Shown: piece by piece, positions 1-6,360 of the stretch
Numbering within the stretch: position 1 is the first letter of the stretch
Layout: the number at the start of each line of letters is the position of its first letter
Origin: Nitrososphaera sp. UBA217
GTDB taxonomy: Archaea > Thermoproteota > Nitrososphaeria > Nitrososphaerales > Nitrososphaeraceae
Direction: 5' to 3'
DNA: 14,917 bases
Assembly (NCBI GenBank): GCA_002501845.1
Contig: DAOL01000046.1
Location: 1,630-16,546 of the forward strand
The notes under the pieces: model-generated
Database searches by the model: none
Told to the model about the DNA's origin: nothing
What the model saw: the letters and a program-made list of their open reading frames with translations, nothing else
Translations under genes and position numbers: made by a program

Positions 1-234
1 GGCCTTTCCGCAAAGATAGTCGAGTCAGCTGATCCAACTCTTGAGGACGTCAGTGGTTCGATCGTGTCTGAAACTAAGAATATGATATCAATAAGAACAG
101 ATTCTTCAGTAAAAAAAATAGTAAAAAAAATAGTAAAAAAAATAGTAATCAAAACATGCTTTGGCGATTGTTTTATAAGTGGCTCTTCGTTGATAGGAAG
201 ACCTGAGGATCGTATATCGCGATTACATAATTAG
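1..234 (+). CDS. rnp1: RNase P protein component 1 (Rpp29/POP4 family), 3' part
   Basis: The window opens inside this gene; frame 1 is open from base 1 to a TAG at 232-234, giving 77 residues. Rpp29 is a protein subunit of archaeal RNase P, which trims the 5' leader of pre-tRNA. Family features visible are AKIVESADPTLEDVSGSIV followed by SETKNMISI (the start of the Sm-like barrel) and a C-terminal SLIGRPEDRI, the conserved end of the archaeal protein. Its place directly before rps17 is the usual archaeal order. An oddity: the KKIP-like strand found in relatives is expanded here to three in-frame V-K-K-I units (109-144). The 5' part and the start lie outside the window. Identification is from motifs and context. 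Confidence 0.85.
   Translation, partial: GLSAKIVESADPTLEDVSGSIVSETKNMISIRTDSSVKKIVKKIVKKIVIKTCFGDCFISGSSLIGRPEDRISRLHN
109..144 (+). repeat. Three perfect 12-bp tandem repeats inside rnp1
   Basis: The unit GTAAAAAAAATA occurs three times head to tail at 109-120, 121-132 and 133-144. Each unit is four codons (Val-Lys-Lys-Ile), so copy number can change without breaking the reading frame. The unit contains a run of eight A, a likely slippage site. Confidence 0.95.
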
Positions 235-243
235 TGATGATTT

Positions 244-585
244 ATGGTTAAGAATATTGGCGTTTCTGTTGTCTCCCCGCGCAAAACATGCGGAGACGAG
301 CTCTGCCCGTTCCACGGCACCCTGTCGGTAAGGGGCAAGCTGCTGACCGGCATTGTGTCAAGCGCCAAGGCGCCCAAGATGGTAGTTGTGTCAAGAGAAT
401 ACCCGCGACCTACACCTAAGTTCAAGAGGTTCCAGAGGAGCAGGTCGAAGGTACACGCGTACCTTCCACCCTGCGTCGACGTCAAAGAAGGCGATGAGGT
501 CAGGATAGCTGAATGCAGACCGCTTTCAAAGACAGTTTCGTTCGTAGTAATTGAGGTGAACAACAAGGATGGCAGCGGGAACTAA
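244..585 (+). CDS. rps17: 30S ribosomal protein S17 (uS17)
   Basis: 113 residues. This small-subunit protein binds 16S rRNA through an OB-fold. The archaeal form is recognisable by the N-terminal CGDELCPFHG, then LSVRGKLLTGIV, the loop YPRPTPKFKRFQRSRSKVHAYLP and the closing DEVRIAECRPLSKTVSFVVIEV. The ATG at 244 follows the stop of rnp1 by 9 nt and is preceded by GTGATG at 235-240, which can pair with the 16S 3' end. It overlaps rpl14 by 17 nt. Length is normal for the archaeal family. Confidence 0.96.
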   Translation: MVKNIGVSVVSPRKTCGDELCPFHGTLSVRGKLLTGIVSSAKAPKMVVVSREYPRPTPKFKRFQRSRSKVHAYLPPCVDVKEGDEVRIAECRPLSKTVSFVVIEVNNKDGSGN

Positions 586-1009
586 GTCAAGGGCAGTTTC
601 GGCAAAGGGTGTTGAAGAGTTCCGCCCGTATATTACTAGAGTCCTCCCAGTTACTGCGGAGCTTGTATGTGCTGACAACACGGGCGCCAAGGTGTTGCGC
701 ATTGCTATGGTGAATAGATACAAGGGCAGGCACTCCCGACAGCCGTCAGCGGCAGTTGGAGATTTTGTTACGGTCACGGTCAAGAAGGGCCCGGCAGAGC
801 TACGCAAACAGGTTTTCGGCGCGGTAATTGTCAGGCAGAAATACCCAATAAGAAGGCTCAACGGCGTGCGCGTTTCCTTTGAGGACAACGCGGCAGTACT
901 CGTAACTCCCGAAGGCGAGATCAAGGGCACAGATATCAAGGGGCCCGTGGCGGCGGAGGCCGCCGAAAAATGGCCAAGGATAGCCAACCTGGCGGGAATG
1001 ATAGTATAG
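569..1009 (+). CDS. rpl14: 50S ribosomal protein L14 (uL14)
   Basis: 146 residues. This five-stranded barrel protein of the large subunit sits at the subunit interface. Diagnostic stretches are ELVCADNTGAKVLRI, VGDFVTVTVKKG and GAVIVRQKYPIRRLNGVRVSFEDNAAVLV. The ATG at 569 lies inside the end of rps17 and has a strong ribosome site, GAGGTGA at 553-559, nine nt upstream. About 16 residues precede the universal core, as is usual in archaea. The stop abuts the next gene. Confidence 0.97.
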   Translation: MAAGTKSRAVSAKGVEEFRPYITRVLPVTAELVCADNTGAKVLRIAMVNRYKGRHSRQPSAAVGDFVTVTVKKGPAELRKQVFGAVIVRQKYPIRRLNGVRVSFEDNAAVLVTPEGEIKGTDIKGPVAAEAAEKWPRIANLAGMIV

Positions 1010-1018
1010 GTGACGATG

Positions 1019-1465
1019 ATGGCAAAGATTAATCCAAAACTCATCCACGTTTCAAAGCACCAACGCGACAAGATGCTTGGCGCGTCGCTCGCGGACGAGC
1101 TGCGCGAGCAATACAAAAAGAAAACCTTGCGCGTCATAAAGGGCGATTCAATCATGGTGGTGCGCGGCGAATACAAGGGGCGCGGAGGCAAAGTTGAAGA
1201 TGTGGACACGGAACGCAGCACGCTTCATATCGAAGGTATGCAAAGGGAAAAGATCCGTGGAGGGCAAGTCAAAGTCCCGATTCATGCTTCAAACGTGAAG
1301 ATAACTGGCCTCAATCTTGAAGACAAGTACAGGTCAAGCAGACTGCAAGGCAGCGGCAGGCCACAGACGGCTGAAAAAATGGGAGAAAAAGAGGAGAAAA
1401 AGGAAACAACTGCCAAGAAAGCAGCAAACAAGGAAGAGAAAAAGGCAGAGGACGTTGGCGAATAA
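1019..1465 (+). CDS. rpl24: 50S ribosomal protein L24 (uL24)
   Basis: L24 is an assembly-initiating large-subunit protein with a KOW domain; DSIMVVRGEYKGRGGKVEDVD (about residues 42-62) is that KOW motif. The frame could start at GTG 1010, ATG 1016 or ATG 1019. I chose 1019 because GGTGA at 1009-1013 is five nt before it, giving 148 residues beginning MAKINPKLIHVS. From about residue 115 the protein ends in a low-complexity Lys/Glu/Ala tail that goes beyond the conserved domain. The stop TAA shares a base with the ATG of rps4e (TAATG), indicating translational coupling. Confidence 0.95.
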   Translation: MAKINPKLIHVSKHQRDKMLGASLADELREQYKKKTLRVIKGDSIMVVRGEYKGRGGKVEDVDTERSTLHIEGMQREKIRGGQVKVPIHASNVKITGLNLEDKYRSSRLQGSGRPQTAEKMGEKEEKKETTAKKAANKEEKKAEDVGE

Positions 1466-2178
1466 TGGGCAAGAAGGGAGGCGACACTAGAGTGAAGAGA
1501 CAAATGGCTCCGACGTTCTGGGCCATCAAGAGAAAGCAGAGCCAGTTTGTCCTGAGAGTTAAGCCTGGGCCCCATCCAAAACACAGAGCGTACCCGCTCG
1601 GAATGGTGCTCCGCGACGTGCTCAAGGTGGCAAGCACGATGCACGAAGCAGAAAGAATTTTGAACGAAGGCAAGATCAAAGTCGATGGCATAGTAAGACA
1701 CGACTCAAATCTTGCAGTAGGTCTTATGGACGTGATAGAGCTTGCAACAGGTCAGGCGCACCGCATGGTCCCGAGGAACTCGGCGCTTTTGGATTCAATT
1801 GCAATTGGAGACGCTGAAAAGGGAGTGAAACTGGTCAGGGTCACAAGCAAGACGACCATCAAGGGCAAAAAGATCCAGTACGGATTCCACGACGGCAAGA
1901 CACTGATAAGCGACCAGAATCTCAAGGTCGGCGACACGTGCGTCATAGACCTGCCAAAGGTGCAGGTCAAGAGCCATATCGCCTTTGAGAAGGACTCCAC
2001 TGCGCTCATTATCACCGGCGAAAATGCAGGCAAGGTGGGCAAGATAGAGGACATTCAAGACGGCATATTCTCGCTTCCAAGAAGAGCGCTTGTCTCATTT
2101 GACGACAAGTCGGTAGAACTTCCAGTTGAAATGGTTCTGGTTGTCGGAAAGGACAAGCCCGTGATAAAGGTGAACTAG
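1465..2178 (+). CDS. rps4e: 30S ribosomal protein S4e
   Basis: 237 residues. This small-subunit protein is found only in archaea and eukaryotes. The start MGKKGGDTRVKRQMAPTFW matches the family's N-terminus. It is followed by an S4-type RNA-binding domain (roughly residues 40-105, with the VDGIVRHDSNLAVGLMDVI segment) and a C-terminal KOW-like stretch, TALIITGENAGKVGKIEDI. The ATG overlaps the rpl24 stop by one base. Length is typical for the archaeal family. Its place between rpl24 and rpl5 is the archaeal arrangement. Confidence 0.97.
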   Translation: MGKKGGDTRVKRQMAPTFWAIKRKQSQFVLRVKPGPHPKHRAYPLGMVLRDVLKVASTMHEAERILNEGKIKVDGIVRHDSNLAVGLMDVIELATGQAHRMVPRNSALLDSIAIGDAEKGVKLVRVTSKTTIKGKKIQYGFHDGKTLISDQNLKVGDTCVIDLPKVQVKSHIAFEKDSTALIITGENAGKVGKIEDIQDGIFSLPRRALVSFDDKSVELPVEMVLVVGKDKPVIKVN

Positions 2179-2179
2179 T

Positions 2180-2701
2180 TTGAGCCAACAACAAATATCT
2201 AACATGAAAAAAATAAACGTCGATAAAGTAGTAATAAACATTGGAGTCGGCAAGTCCGGCGAGCCAATTGAAAAGGCAAAGAAGGCGCTGTTAGAGCTAA
2301 CAGGCCAGCAGCCAGCGGTCCGCGGCGCCAAAAAGACTGTCAGGGATTTTGGCATTCACAAGGGTGAGCCGATAGGCGCAGTCGTGACGCTGAGGCGTGA
2401 CCTTGCAACAGAATTCCTAAAGCGCGTCGCTGCAGCCAAAAAGAACATGTTCAAGGCCTCCTCGTTTGATAATTACGGCAACATTTCACTTGGAATACAC
2501 GAACACATTGACATTCCGGGAACAAAGTACAACCCTGACATTGGGATCTTTGGCATGGACGTCAACGTCGTGCTCAGCAGGCCGGGATACAGGATCGCAA
2601 GGAAGAGCAGGAAGAGTGCAAAAATTGGCAAAACCCACAGGATAAACAAGGATGACGCTATCGAGTTCTTTAAGCAGGAATATGGAGTAGGGGTGGAATA
2701 A
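2180..2701 (+). CDS. rpl5: 50S ribosomal protein L5 (uL5)
   Basis: 173 residues. This large-subunit protein belongs to the central protuberance and contacts 5S rRNA. Recognised by VDKVVINIGVGKSGEPIEKA, the AVRGAKKTVRDFGIHKGEPIGAVVTLR core and the archaeal YNPDIGIFGMDVNVVLSRPG. The start is TTG at 2180, one nt after the rps4e stop; GGTGA at 2169-2173 is six nt upstream and supports it. The ATG at 2204 would drop eight residues and has no comparable site. The stop (2699-2701) abuts rps14. Confidence 0.96.
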   Translation: MSQQQISNMKKINVDKVVINIGVGKSGEPIEKAKKALLELTGQQPAVRGAKKTVRDFGIHKGEPIGAVVTLRRDLATEFLKRVAAAKKNMFKASSFDNYGNISLGIHEHIDIPGTKYNPDIGIFGMDVNVVLSRPGYRIARKSRKSAKIGKTHRINKDDAIEFFKQEYGVGVE

Positions 2702-2881
2702 GTGCCAAAACCAAGAGAATATGAAGTGACTGGAAGAAAGAAACTTGCTCACGGCAGAGGCACAAGATGGTGCAAACGGTGCGGTTCATATAACGGCCTC
2801 ATACGCACGTATAACTTGATGCTTTGCAGGCAGTGCTTCAGAGAAGTCGCAAACAGCATAGGATTTACGAAATACGAGTAG
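2702..2881 (+). CDS. rps14: 30S ribosomal protein S14, zinc-binding type (uS14)
   Basis: 59 residues, GTG start directly after the rpl5 stop, with GGGGTGG just upstream. This small-subunit head protein binds 16S rRNA. It is the zinc-binding archaeal type: C24-x2-C27 and C42-x2-C45 form one zinc site, in the context RWCKRCGSYNGLIR and LMLCRQCFREVA, and it ends NSIGFTKYE as family members do. It is short enough to be missed by length-filtered gene finders. Order rpl5-rps14-rps8 is conserved. Confidence 0.97.
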   Translation: MPKPREYEVTGRKKLAHGRGTRWCKRCGSYNGLIRTYNLMLCRQCFREVANSIGFTKYE

Positions 2882-2891
2882 GTGAAATGGA

Positions 2892-3284
2892 GTGCCAGCA
2901 CTAAACGTCCTGTCAAACCTCTTTACAACTATTTACAACAATGAGTCAAGAAGAAAGAGGGAATGCGTCATAGTTCCCGCAAGCAAATTCGCAAGCGAAG
3001 TGCTCCGCGTGATGCAAAAGCACCGCTACATAGGCGAATTCGATCAGGTAGATGACGGCAGGGCGGGTAAGTTCCAAGTTCAGTTACTGGCCAAGATAAA
3101 TAAGTGTGGAATAATCACGCCACGCTTTTCGGTCAAAAAAGACGCTTACTTTGGATGGGAGAGGCAGTTCCTTCCGGCATACAGCATGGGCATACTGCTT
3201 GTGTCAACCAGCAAGGGGATCATGTCTCACCACGAAGCGGTATCCGAAGGACTGGGAGGAGTTTTGGTTGGCTACGTCTACTGA
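2892..3284 (+). CDS. rps8: 30S ribosomal protein S8 (uS8)
   Basis: 130 residues. This small-subunit protein binds the central domain of 16S rRNA. N-terminal half: LSNLFTTIYNNESRRKRECVIVPASK. C-terminal half: KDAYFGWERQFLPAYSMGILLVSTSKGIMSHHEA and GLGGVLVGYVY, the conserved archaeal ending. The start is GTG at 2892; GGTGA at 2881-2885 lies six nt upstream. The ATG at 2887 is in another frame and hits a stop at once. Length is normal. Confidence 0.97.
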   Translation: MPALNVLSNLFTTIYNNESRRKRECVIVPASKFASEVLRVMQKHRYIGEFDQVDDGRAGKFQVQLLAKINKCGIITPRFSVKKDAYFGWERQFLPAYSMGILLVSTSKGIMSHHEAVSEGLGGVLVGYVY

Positions 3285-3294
3285 TGAGGCAATA

Positions 3295-3825
3295 ATGGCA
3301 GAAGTGGAAGCACCAGCCAGCGTCAAGCTTGCGAAGGAAGGCAACACCCTTTCGGTAAAGGGCAAGCTTGGCACGGTAAAGAAGGACTTCGCAAAACTTC
3401 CTGCCACCATAGCGGTTGAAGGCAACAAGATAACGATCAAGCCTTACGGAACGCGCAAGCGCGACCTTGCAGTGACGCATACAGCGCGCAGCATAATCAA
3501 GAGCATGATAAAGGGCGTCGAAAAGGGCTACACCTACAAACTAAAGATCATATTTGCGCACTTTCCGATCTCTGTCAAGATAAAGGGCAAGGAAGTTAAC
3601 GTGGAAAACTTTTTTGGCGAAAGGTCGCCTAGGGTTTCTAGGATAATCGGCGATGCCACCAAGGTTAACGTAGTGGGAGAAGACGTTGTGGTCCAGGGCC
3701 CGAGCCTTGAGGACGTTTCGCAGACTGCCGCCAACATTGAATTGTCGACGAGGATAAAGGACAAGGACCAGCGCGTGTTTCTAGACGGACTCTACATCTA
3801 CTCTCGCGAAGAGGGCATTCCGTAA
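3295..3825 (+). CDS. rpl6: 50S ribosomal protein L6 (uL6)
   Basis: 176 residues from the ATG at 3295, which has GAGG at 3286-3289 five nt upstream. The frame is open further back, to 3151, but that stretch lies inside rps8. L6 sits near the factor-binding site of the large subunit and has two similar domains: NTLSVKGKLGTVKKDF (domain 1) and FPISVKIKGKEVNVENFFGERSPR (domain 2), ending DKDQRVFLDGLYIYSREEG. It is the last gene of the ribosomal run here; the genes that often follow in archaea (L32e, L19e, L18, S5, L30, L15) are not next to it. Confidence 0.97.
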   Translation: MAEVEAPASVKLAKEGNTLSVKGKLGTVKKDFAKLPATIAVEGNKITIKPYGTRKRDLAVTHTARSIIKSMIKGVEKGYTYKLKIIFAHFPISVKIKGKEVNVENFFGERSPRVSRIIGDATKVNVVGEDVVVQGPSLEDVSQTAANIELSTRIKDKDQRVFLDGLYIYSREEGIP

Positions 3826-3834
3826 GCCCAAAGA

Positions 3835-3842
3835 TTTATTTT
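3835..3842 (+). promoter_or_regulatory. TATA box for tRNA-Asn
   Basis: TTTATTTT centred about 30 nt before the mature 5' end of the tRNA, just after the rpl6 stop. Spacing fits an archaeal promoter starting transcription a few bases before 3868. Confidence 0.55.
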
Positions 3843-3867
3843 GTGCTCGGATTTGCTGTAATAATGC

Positions 3868-3974
3868 GCCGCTGTAGCTCAGCATGGTAGAGCAAATTCG
3901 TAGCGCAACATTGTGCTTTGAAGCTCAACTGGCTGTTAACCAGTGGGTCACCAGTTCGAGTCTGGTCAGCGGCG
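3868..3974 (+). tRNA. tRNA-Asn (anticodon GTT) with an intron
   Basis: The cloverleaf is complete once 33 nt are removed. Acceptor GCCGCTG (3868-3874) pairs with CAGCGGC (3967-3973), discriminator G at 3974, and no CCA is encoded. D stem GCTC (3877-3880) with GAGC (3890-3893). Anticodon stem ACTGG (3928-3932) with CCAGT (3940-3944) and loop CTGTTAA, giving anticodon GTT at 3935-3937. Variable loop GGGTC. T stem ACCAG/CTGGT (3950-3954, 3962-3966) with loop TTCGAGT. Mature length is 74 nt. The extra sequence between D arm and anticodon arm has the fold of an archaeal tRNA intron. Confidence 0.93.
3896..3928 (+). other. Non-canonical tRNA intron, 33 nt, bulge-helix-bulge
   Basis: 33 nt interrupt the tRNA between the D stem and the anticodon stem instead of the usual 37/38 site. 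GAGC (3890-3893) can pair with GCTC (3923-3926) as the four-base central helix. It is flanked by three-base bulges AAA (3894-3896) and AAC (3927-3929). Inside, TTCG/TGAA and the hairpin AGCGCA-ACAT-TGTGCT (3902-3917) extend the stem. Cutting after the second base of each bulge removes 3896-3928. Shifting the cut one or two bases gives the same mature tRNA, so the exact ends cannot be told from sequence alone. The outer helix is weak. Confidence 0.8.
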
Positions 3975-4005
3975 CTATAATATTTATGGGGAGAATTGCG
4001 ATATG

Positions 4006-4013
4006 TTTTATAG
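4006..4013 (+). promoter_or_regulatory. TATA box candidate for the membrane winged-helix gene
   Basis: TTTTATAG centred about 32 nt before the TTG start at 4042. A second AT-rich candidate, TATAATATTTA, starts at 3976; transcription from that one would include GGTGA at 4028-4032 as a ribosome site. Confidence 0.4.
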
Positions 4014-4041
4014 TAAAATAGCATATTGGTGACCAGCCGCC

Positions 4042-4503
4042 TTGACCAAAGACATCGAGAGTCCTCCAGACGACAGCAAAAAGCCGCCGATCGAAGACCA
4101 GCTGAAAGGAAAAACGTTGCAGGTATACATGTACATGATAAAGAAGAAAGCGCCAGTGGGTGTCAGGGAAGTGCAGCGGGACCTTGGATTTTCGAGCCCA
4201 AGCGTGGCAAATTATCACATCGACAAGCTGATTGAGTTGGTCCTTGTGAGCCGAGACGAATATGGACGCTACTACGTTGTACAAAAAGTACATGTGGGCG
4301 TGCTCCAAGCCTTCGTCAACATTGGTGGCCTGACGGTGCCGCGTCTGTCATTTTTCGCTGCATTTTTCACCACGATGCTCATAGCGTACGTTGCGCTGAA
4401 TCTTGAAAACCTCAACGTCTACGCGGTGGGGTTTGCGGTTGCAGGAACAGTCGCGTTCTGGTTGGAAACAATTCGGGTATGGATCAAAAAACCCGTCATA
4501 TGA
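4042..4503 (+). CDS. Membrane-anchored winged-helix transcription regulator
   Basis: 153 residues. Residues about 22-82 form a winged helix-turn-helix: TLQVYMYMIKKKAPVGVRE (helices 1-2), recognition helix SSPSVANYHIDKLIE (51-65) and wing VSRDEYGRYYV (69-79). Two hydrophobic segments follow, about 102-119 (LSFFAAFFTTMLIAYVAL) and 126-143 (VYAVGFAVAGTVAFW), predicting a protein held in the membrane with its DNA-binding part in the cytoplasm. The start TTG at 4042 has GGTGA nine nt upstream; no ATG or GTG is well placed. Thaumarchaeota have many such membrane-tethered regulators, but the target genes and signal are unknown. A palindrome begins three bases after the stop. Confidence 0.75.
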   Translation: MTKDIESPPDDSKKPPIEDQLKGKTLQVYMYMIKKKAPVGVREVQRDLGFSSPSVANYHIDKLIELVLVSRDEYGRYYVVQKVHVGVLQAFVNIGGLTVPRLSFFAAFFTTMLIAYVALNLENLNVYAVGFAVAGTVAFWLETIRVWIKKPVI

Positions 4504-4505
4504 TA

Positions 4506-4527
4506 TTTCACAACTCGAGTTCTGCAA
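4506..4527. repeat. Imperfect 22-bp palindrome between convergent genes
   Basis: AACTCGAGTT (4512-4521) is perfect. The 11-base arms TTTCACAACTC and GAGTTCTGCAA pair at 9 of 11 positions. It fills nearly all of the 26-bp gap between two convergent stop codons (4503 and 4530) and matches the perfect palindrome at 14373-14394 at 17 of 22 positions. It could be a bidirectional terminator or a protein-binding site. Confidence 0.6.
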
Positions 4528-4529
4528 CA

Positions 4530-4889
4530 TCAAATCATAATGATGTCGAGCGCTATTGCGTCGGAAAGCAAGTCTAGATGATGGCTGGCAACCACATAAC
4601 CATTCTTGATATCGCTTGATGCAAGCCACCGGTTAGATGAGCTGAAAAGTCGTTCCTTCTTAATCCTCTTTTCAATTTCTTCCACGTCAAGCTCCTTTTC
4701 TTCAACCTCTTCAGTTTCTGTATGCTTTATGGTTAGGAGCACCTTCTTGACAAGCATTCTCCGCCCAAAGCGCTGCGAAAAATCGCGTGCGTTTTCGTCG
4801 ATTTCGACCAATTTTATCTTGATCTGCAGCCTGTTGAGAGCGTCCCTGCTCGTAAGGAGCCTCTCGTCAATGAACCTGTCGTAGCTCAT
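4530..4889 (-). CDS. Conserved-looking protein of unknown function
   Basis: 119 residues from the ATG at 4889. A longer start, TTG at 4925, overlaps the DUF35 stop (TTGA) and adds 12 residues. I prefer 4889 because TTAATATAC (4911-4919, minus strand) is centred 26 nt before it, fitting a leaderless transcript. The sequence starts MSYDRFIDERLLTSRDALNR, continues with a basic strand-rich stretch (LQIKIKLVEID, MLVKKVLLTIKH), and has a charged helix of Glu and Lys (EEVEEKELDVEEIEKRIKKE). There is no signal peptide or membrane segment. I recognise no family. It may be read through from the upstream thiolase-DUF35 operon as well as from its own promoter. Confidence 0.6.
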   Translation of the reverse strand: MSYDRFIDERLLTSRDALNRLQIKIKLVEIDENARDFSQRFGRRMLVKKVLLTIKHTETEEVEEKELDVEEIEKRIKKERLFSSSNRWLASSDIKNGYVVASHHLDLLSDAIALDIIMI

Positions 4890-4921
4890 ATGCGCTTCTC
4901 TGGCTCCGAAGTATATTAATG

Positions 4922-5272
4922 TCAAGCCATGGTGGGCGTAAAGAAGTAAAAAGCAGTGCCGTCAGGCCCAATTCCACATTCTTTCATTCTTACTTTCATT
5001 CCTTCTTTTAGGTGAGTGGTGTGAAACGATCCAACGAGCTTGATTCCTGACATCTCGACCAAGCCAAAAATCCCTTCTTTGCCTTTGCAGTGCGAGCTTG
5101 TAAACTCTAAAAGAATTCCTGTTGTTTCTATTTTCTTCAACGATGTCTTTGACAGGCAGTATGGGCAGCAGTGAGACGGCGGCCACGCATTTCTGCCGCA
5201 CGACATACATTTCGGTACCCTGAATTTGCCTGTCTTCAAGTGCTCGATGAATTCACGCAATGGATTAGGCAC
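4922..5272 (-). CDS. DUF35 acyl-CoA-binding OB-fold/zinc-ribbon protein
   Basis: 116 residues, GTG start at 5272 overlapping the end of the thiolase gene by 8 nt. N-terminal helix (PNPLREFIEHL), then a rubredoxin-like zinc ribbon with C22-x2-C25 and C36-x2-C39 (KCMSCGRNAW, CCPYC). An OB-fold follows, with ETTGILLEFTSS, FGLVEMSGIKLVGSF and a final FYFFTP. Proteins of this family bridge thiolase and HMG-CoA synthase in the archaeal mevalonate pathway, passing acetoacetyl-CoA between them. Here it is paired only with the thiolase. It probably forms a complex with the neighbour's product; the substrate is not certain. Confidence 0.88.
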   Translation of the reverse strand: MPNPLREFIEHLKTGKFRVPKCMSCGRNAWPPSHCCPYCLSKTSLKKIETTGILLEFTSSHCKGKEGIFGLVEMSGIKLVGSFHTTHLKEGMKVRMKECGIGPDGTAFYFFTPTMA

Positions 5273-6359
5273 CCATAATAATTACCGTGGCTGAAGAGCC
5301 CGCCGCCGCAAGATTTTGGACCAGCCCTGTCTTGCACCCCTTTACTTGTCTTTTTCCTGCTTTTCCTGCAAGTTGAGACGCAACTTCGGTCACCTGCGCC
5401 ACTCCTGTCGTCCCGACTGGATGGCCACAACCAATTATCCCACCCCTCGGGTTTATTGCGATCTCCTGCTGGTCTACAAACTTGCCGCCGCCGCCTTTTT
5501 CCGCAAACCCTAGATCTTCATATGCCAGTATTTCGAGGATCGTGAATGCGTCATGCAGTTCTGCAACGTCTATCTTGGATGGCTTTGTCTGGGACATTTC
5601 AAAGGCGTAGCGCGCGGCGCGCTTGGCTGCCTCAATTGTTGTGAGGTCGTTGGTAGCGTTGGCAAAACTAGCAGAATTTGTTTGCTGCCCTATCCCGTTT
5701 ATCCATACAGGGTTGTCAAGATTCTTTGCCTTTTCTTCTGAAACAAGCAGCACTGCCGACGCACCATCGCACGAGGCAGAGCAGTCAAGCAGCTTGATCG
5801 GCTCTGCAATCTTTTTTGAATTCATTACTTCACTCAAGGTAACTTCTTTCTTGAAAAGCGCTTGTGGGTTTTTGGCAGCGTTCTTGTGGTTCTTGACAGA
5901 TACCTTAGCCATCTGCTCCTCGGTTGTTCCATATTTTCTCATGTGAGCCTTTGCAAATATCGCGGCCCAGTGAACAGGAAATATGAACGAGCCGCGCGTA
6001 ATGTCCCACAGCAGCTTATTGCCTGGGCTGTCTGCCTTTTCTGCGCCAAGTACAAGCGCACTGTCGCACAACCCGGACGCAATCATTGCAAATGCAGAAG
6101 CGACTGCATTTGTGCCGGAATTGCACAGGTTGTCTATTCTGTGAGAAACTTTTGGGTGCATACCAAGCATTTCAGATATTATTGTCGAGCTGTATTGATC
6201 GGTTGCGCAGCTTGAAAACAGAACTGCGTCGATCTCTTTTCTGGGAACGCTGTTCTTCAGGATCTCCGCGCAGGGCTCGCATGCTAGCTCGAGCAGCGGC
6301 ATCCTGGAATCCTTGGCAAACTTTGAGGTTGCCCATGAAGAGATAGCTACCCTCCGCAC
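5265..6359 (-). CDS. Thiolase (SCP2-like, probable acetyl-CoA C-acetyltransferase)
   Basis: 364 residues, GTG start one nt after the stop of the oxidoreductase gene. Thiolases condense or cleave acyl-CoA through a cysteine thioester. Catalytic positions are visible: C79 in NLCNSGTNAV, H269 in ELHDAFTILE, and C311/H313 in IIGCGHPVGTTG. The ELHDAF motif and the small size place it with the archaeal/SCP2-type group that works with a DUF35 partner, encoded right after it. Candidate roles are making acetoacetyl-CoA for the mevalonate pathway, or cleaving acetoacetyl-CoA in the 3-hydroxypropionate/4-hydroxybutyrate cycle of thaumarchaea. Neither HMG-CoA synthase nor other cycle genes are adjacent, so the role stays open. 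Confidence 0.88.
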   Translation of the reverse strand: MRRVAISSWATSKFAKDSRMPLLELACEPCAEILKNSVPRKEIDAVLFSSCATDQYSSTIISEMLGMHPKVSHRIDNLCNSGTNAVASAFAMIASGLCDSALVLGAEKADSPGNKLLWDITRGSFIFPVHWAAIFAKAHMRKYGTTEEQMAKVSVKNHKNAAKNPQALFKKEVTLSEVMNSKKIAEPIKLLDCSASCDGASAVLLVSEEKAKNLDNPVWINGIGQQTNSASFANATNDLTTIEAAKRAARYAFEMSQTKPSKIDVAELHDAFTILEILAYEDLGFAEKGGGGKFVDQQEIAINPRGGIIGCGHPVGTTGVAQVTEVASQLAGKAGKRQVKGCKTGLVQNLAAAGSSATVIIMGA

Positions 6360-6360
6360 G

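Noticed and set aside
109..144. A possible CRISPR or regulatory repeat
   Set aside because: The units are directly adjacent with no spacers and keep the rnp1 reading frame, so a coding tandem repeat explains them.
3151..3294. 48 extra N-terminal residues for L6
   Set aside because: This part lies inside rps8; the ATG at 3295 has a ribosome site and gives the family's N-terminus.
3836..4024. Minus-strand open frame across the tRNA-Asn gene
   Set aside because: It is antisense to a clear tRNA gene; the frame is open by chance.
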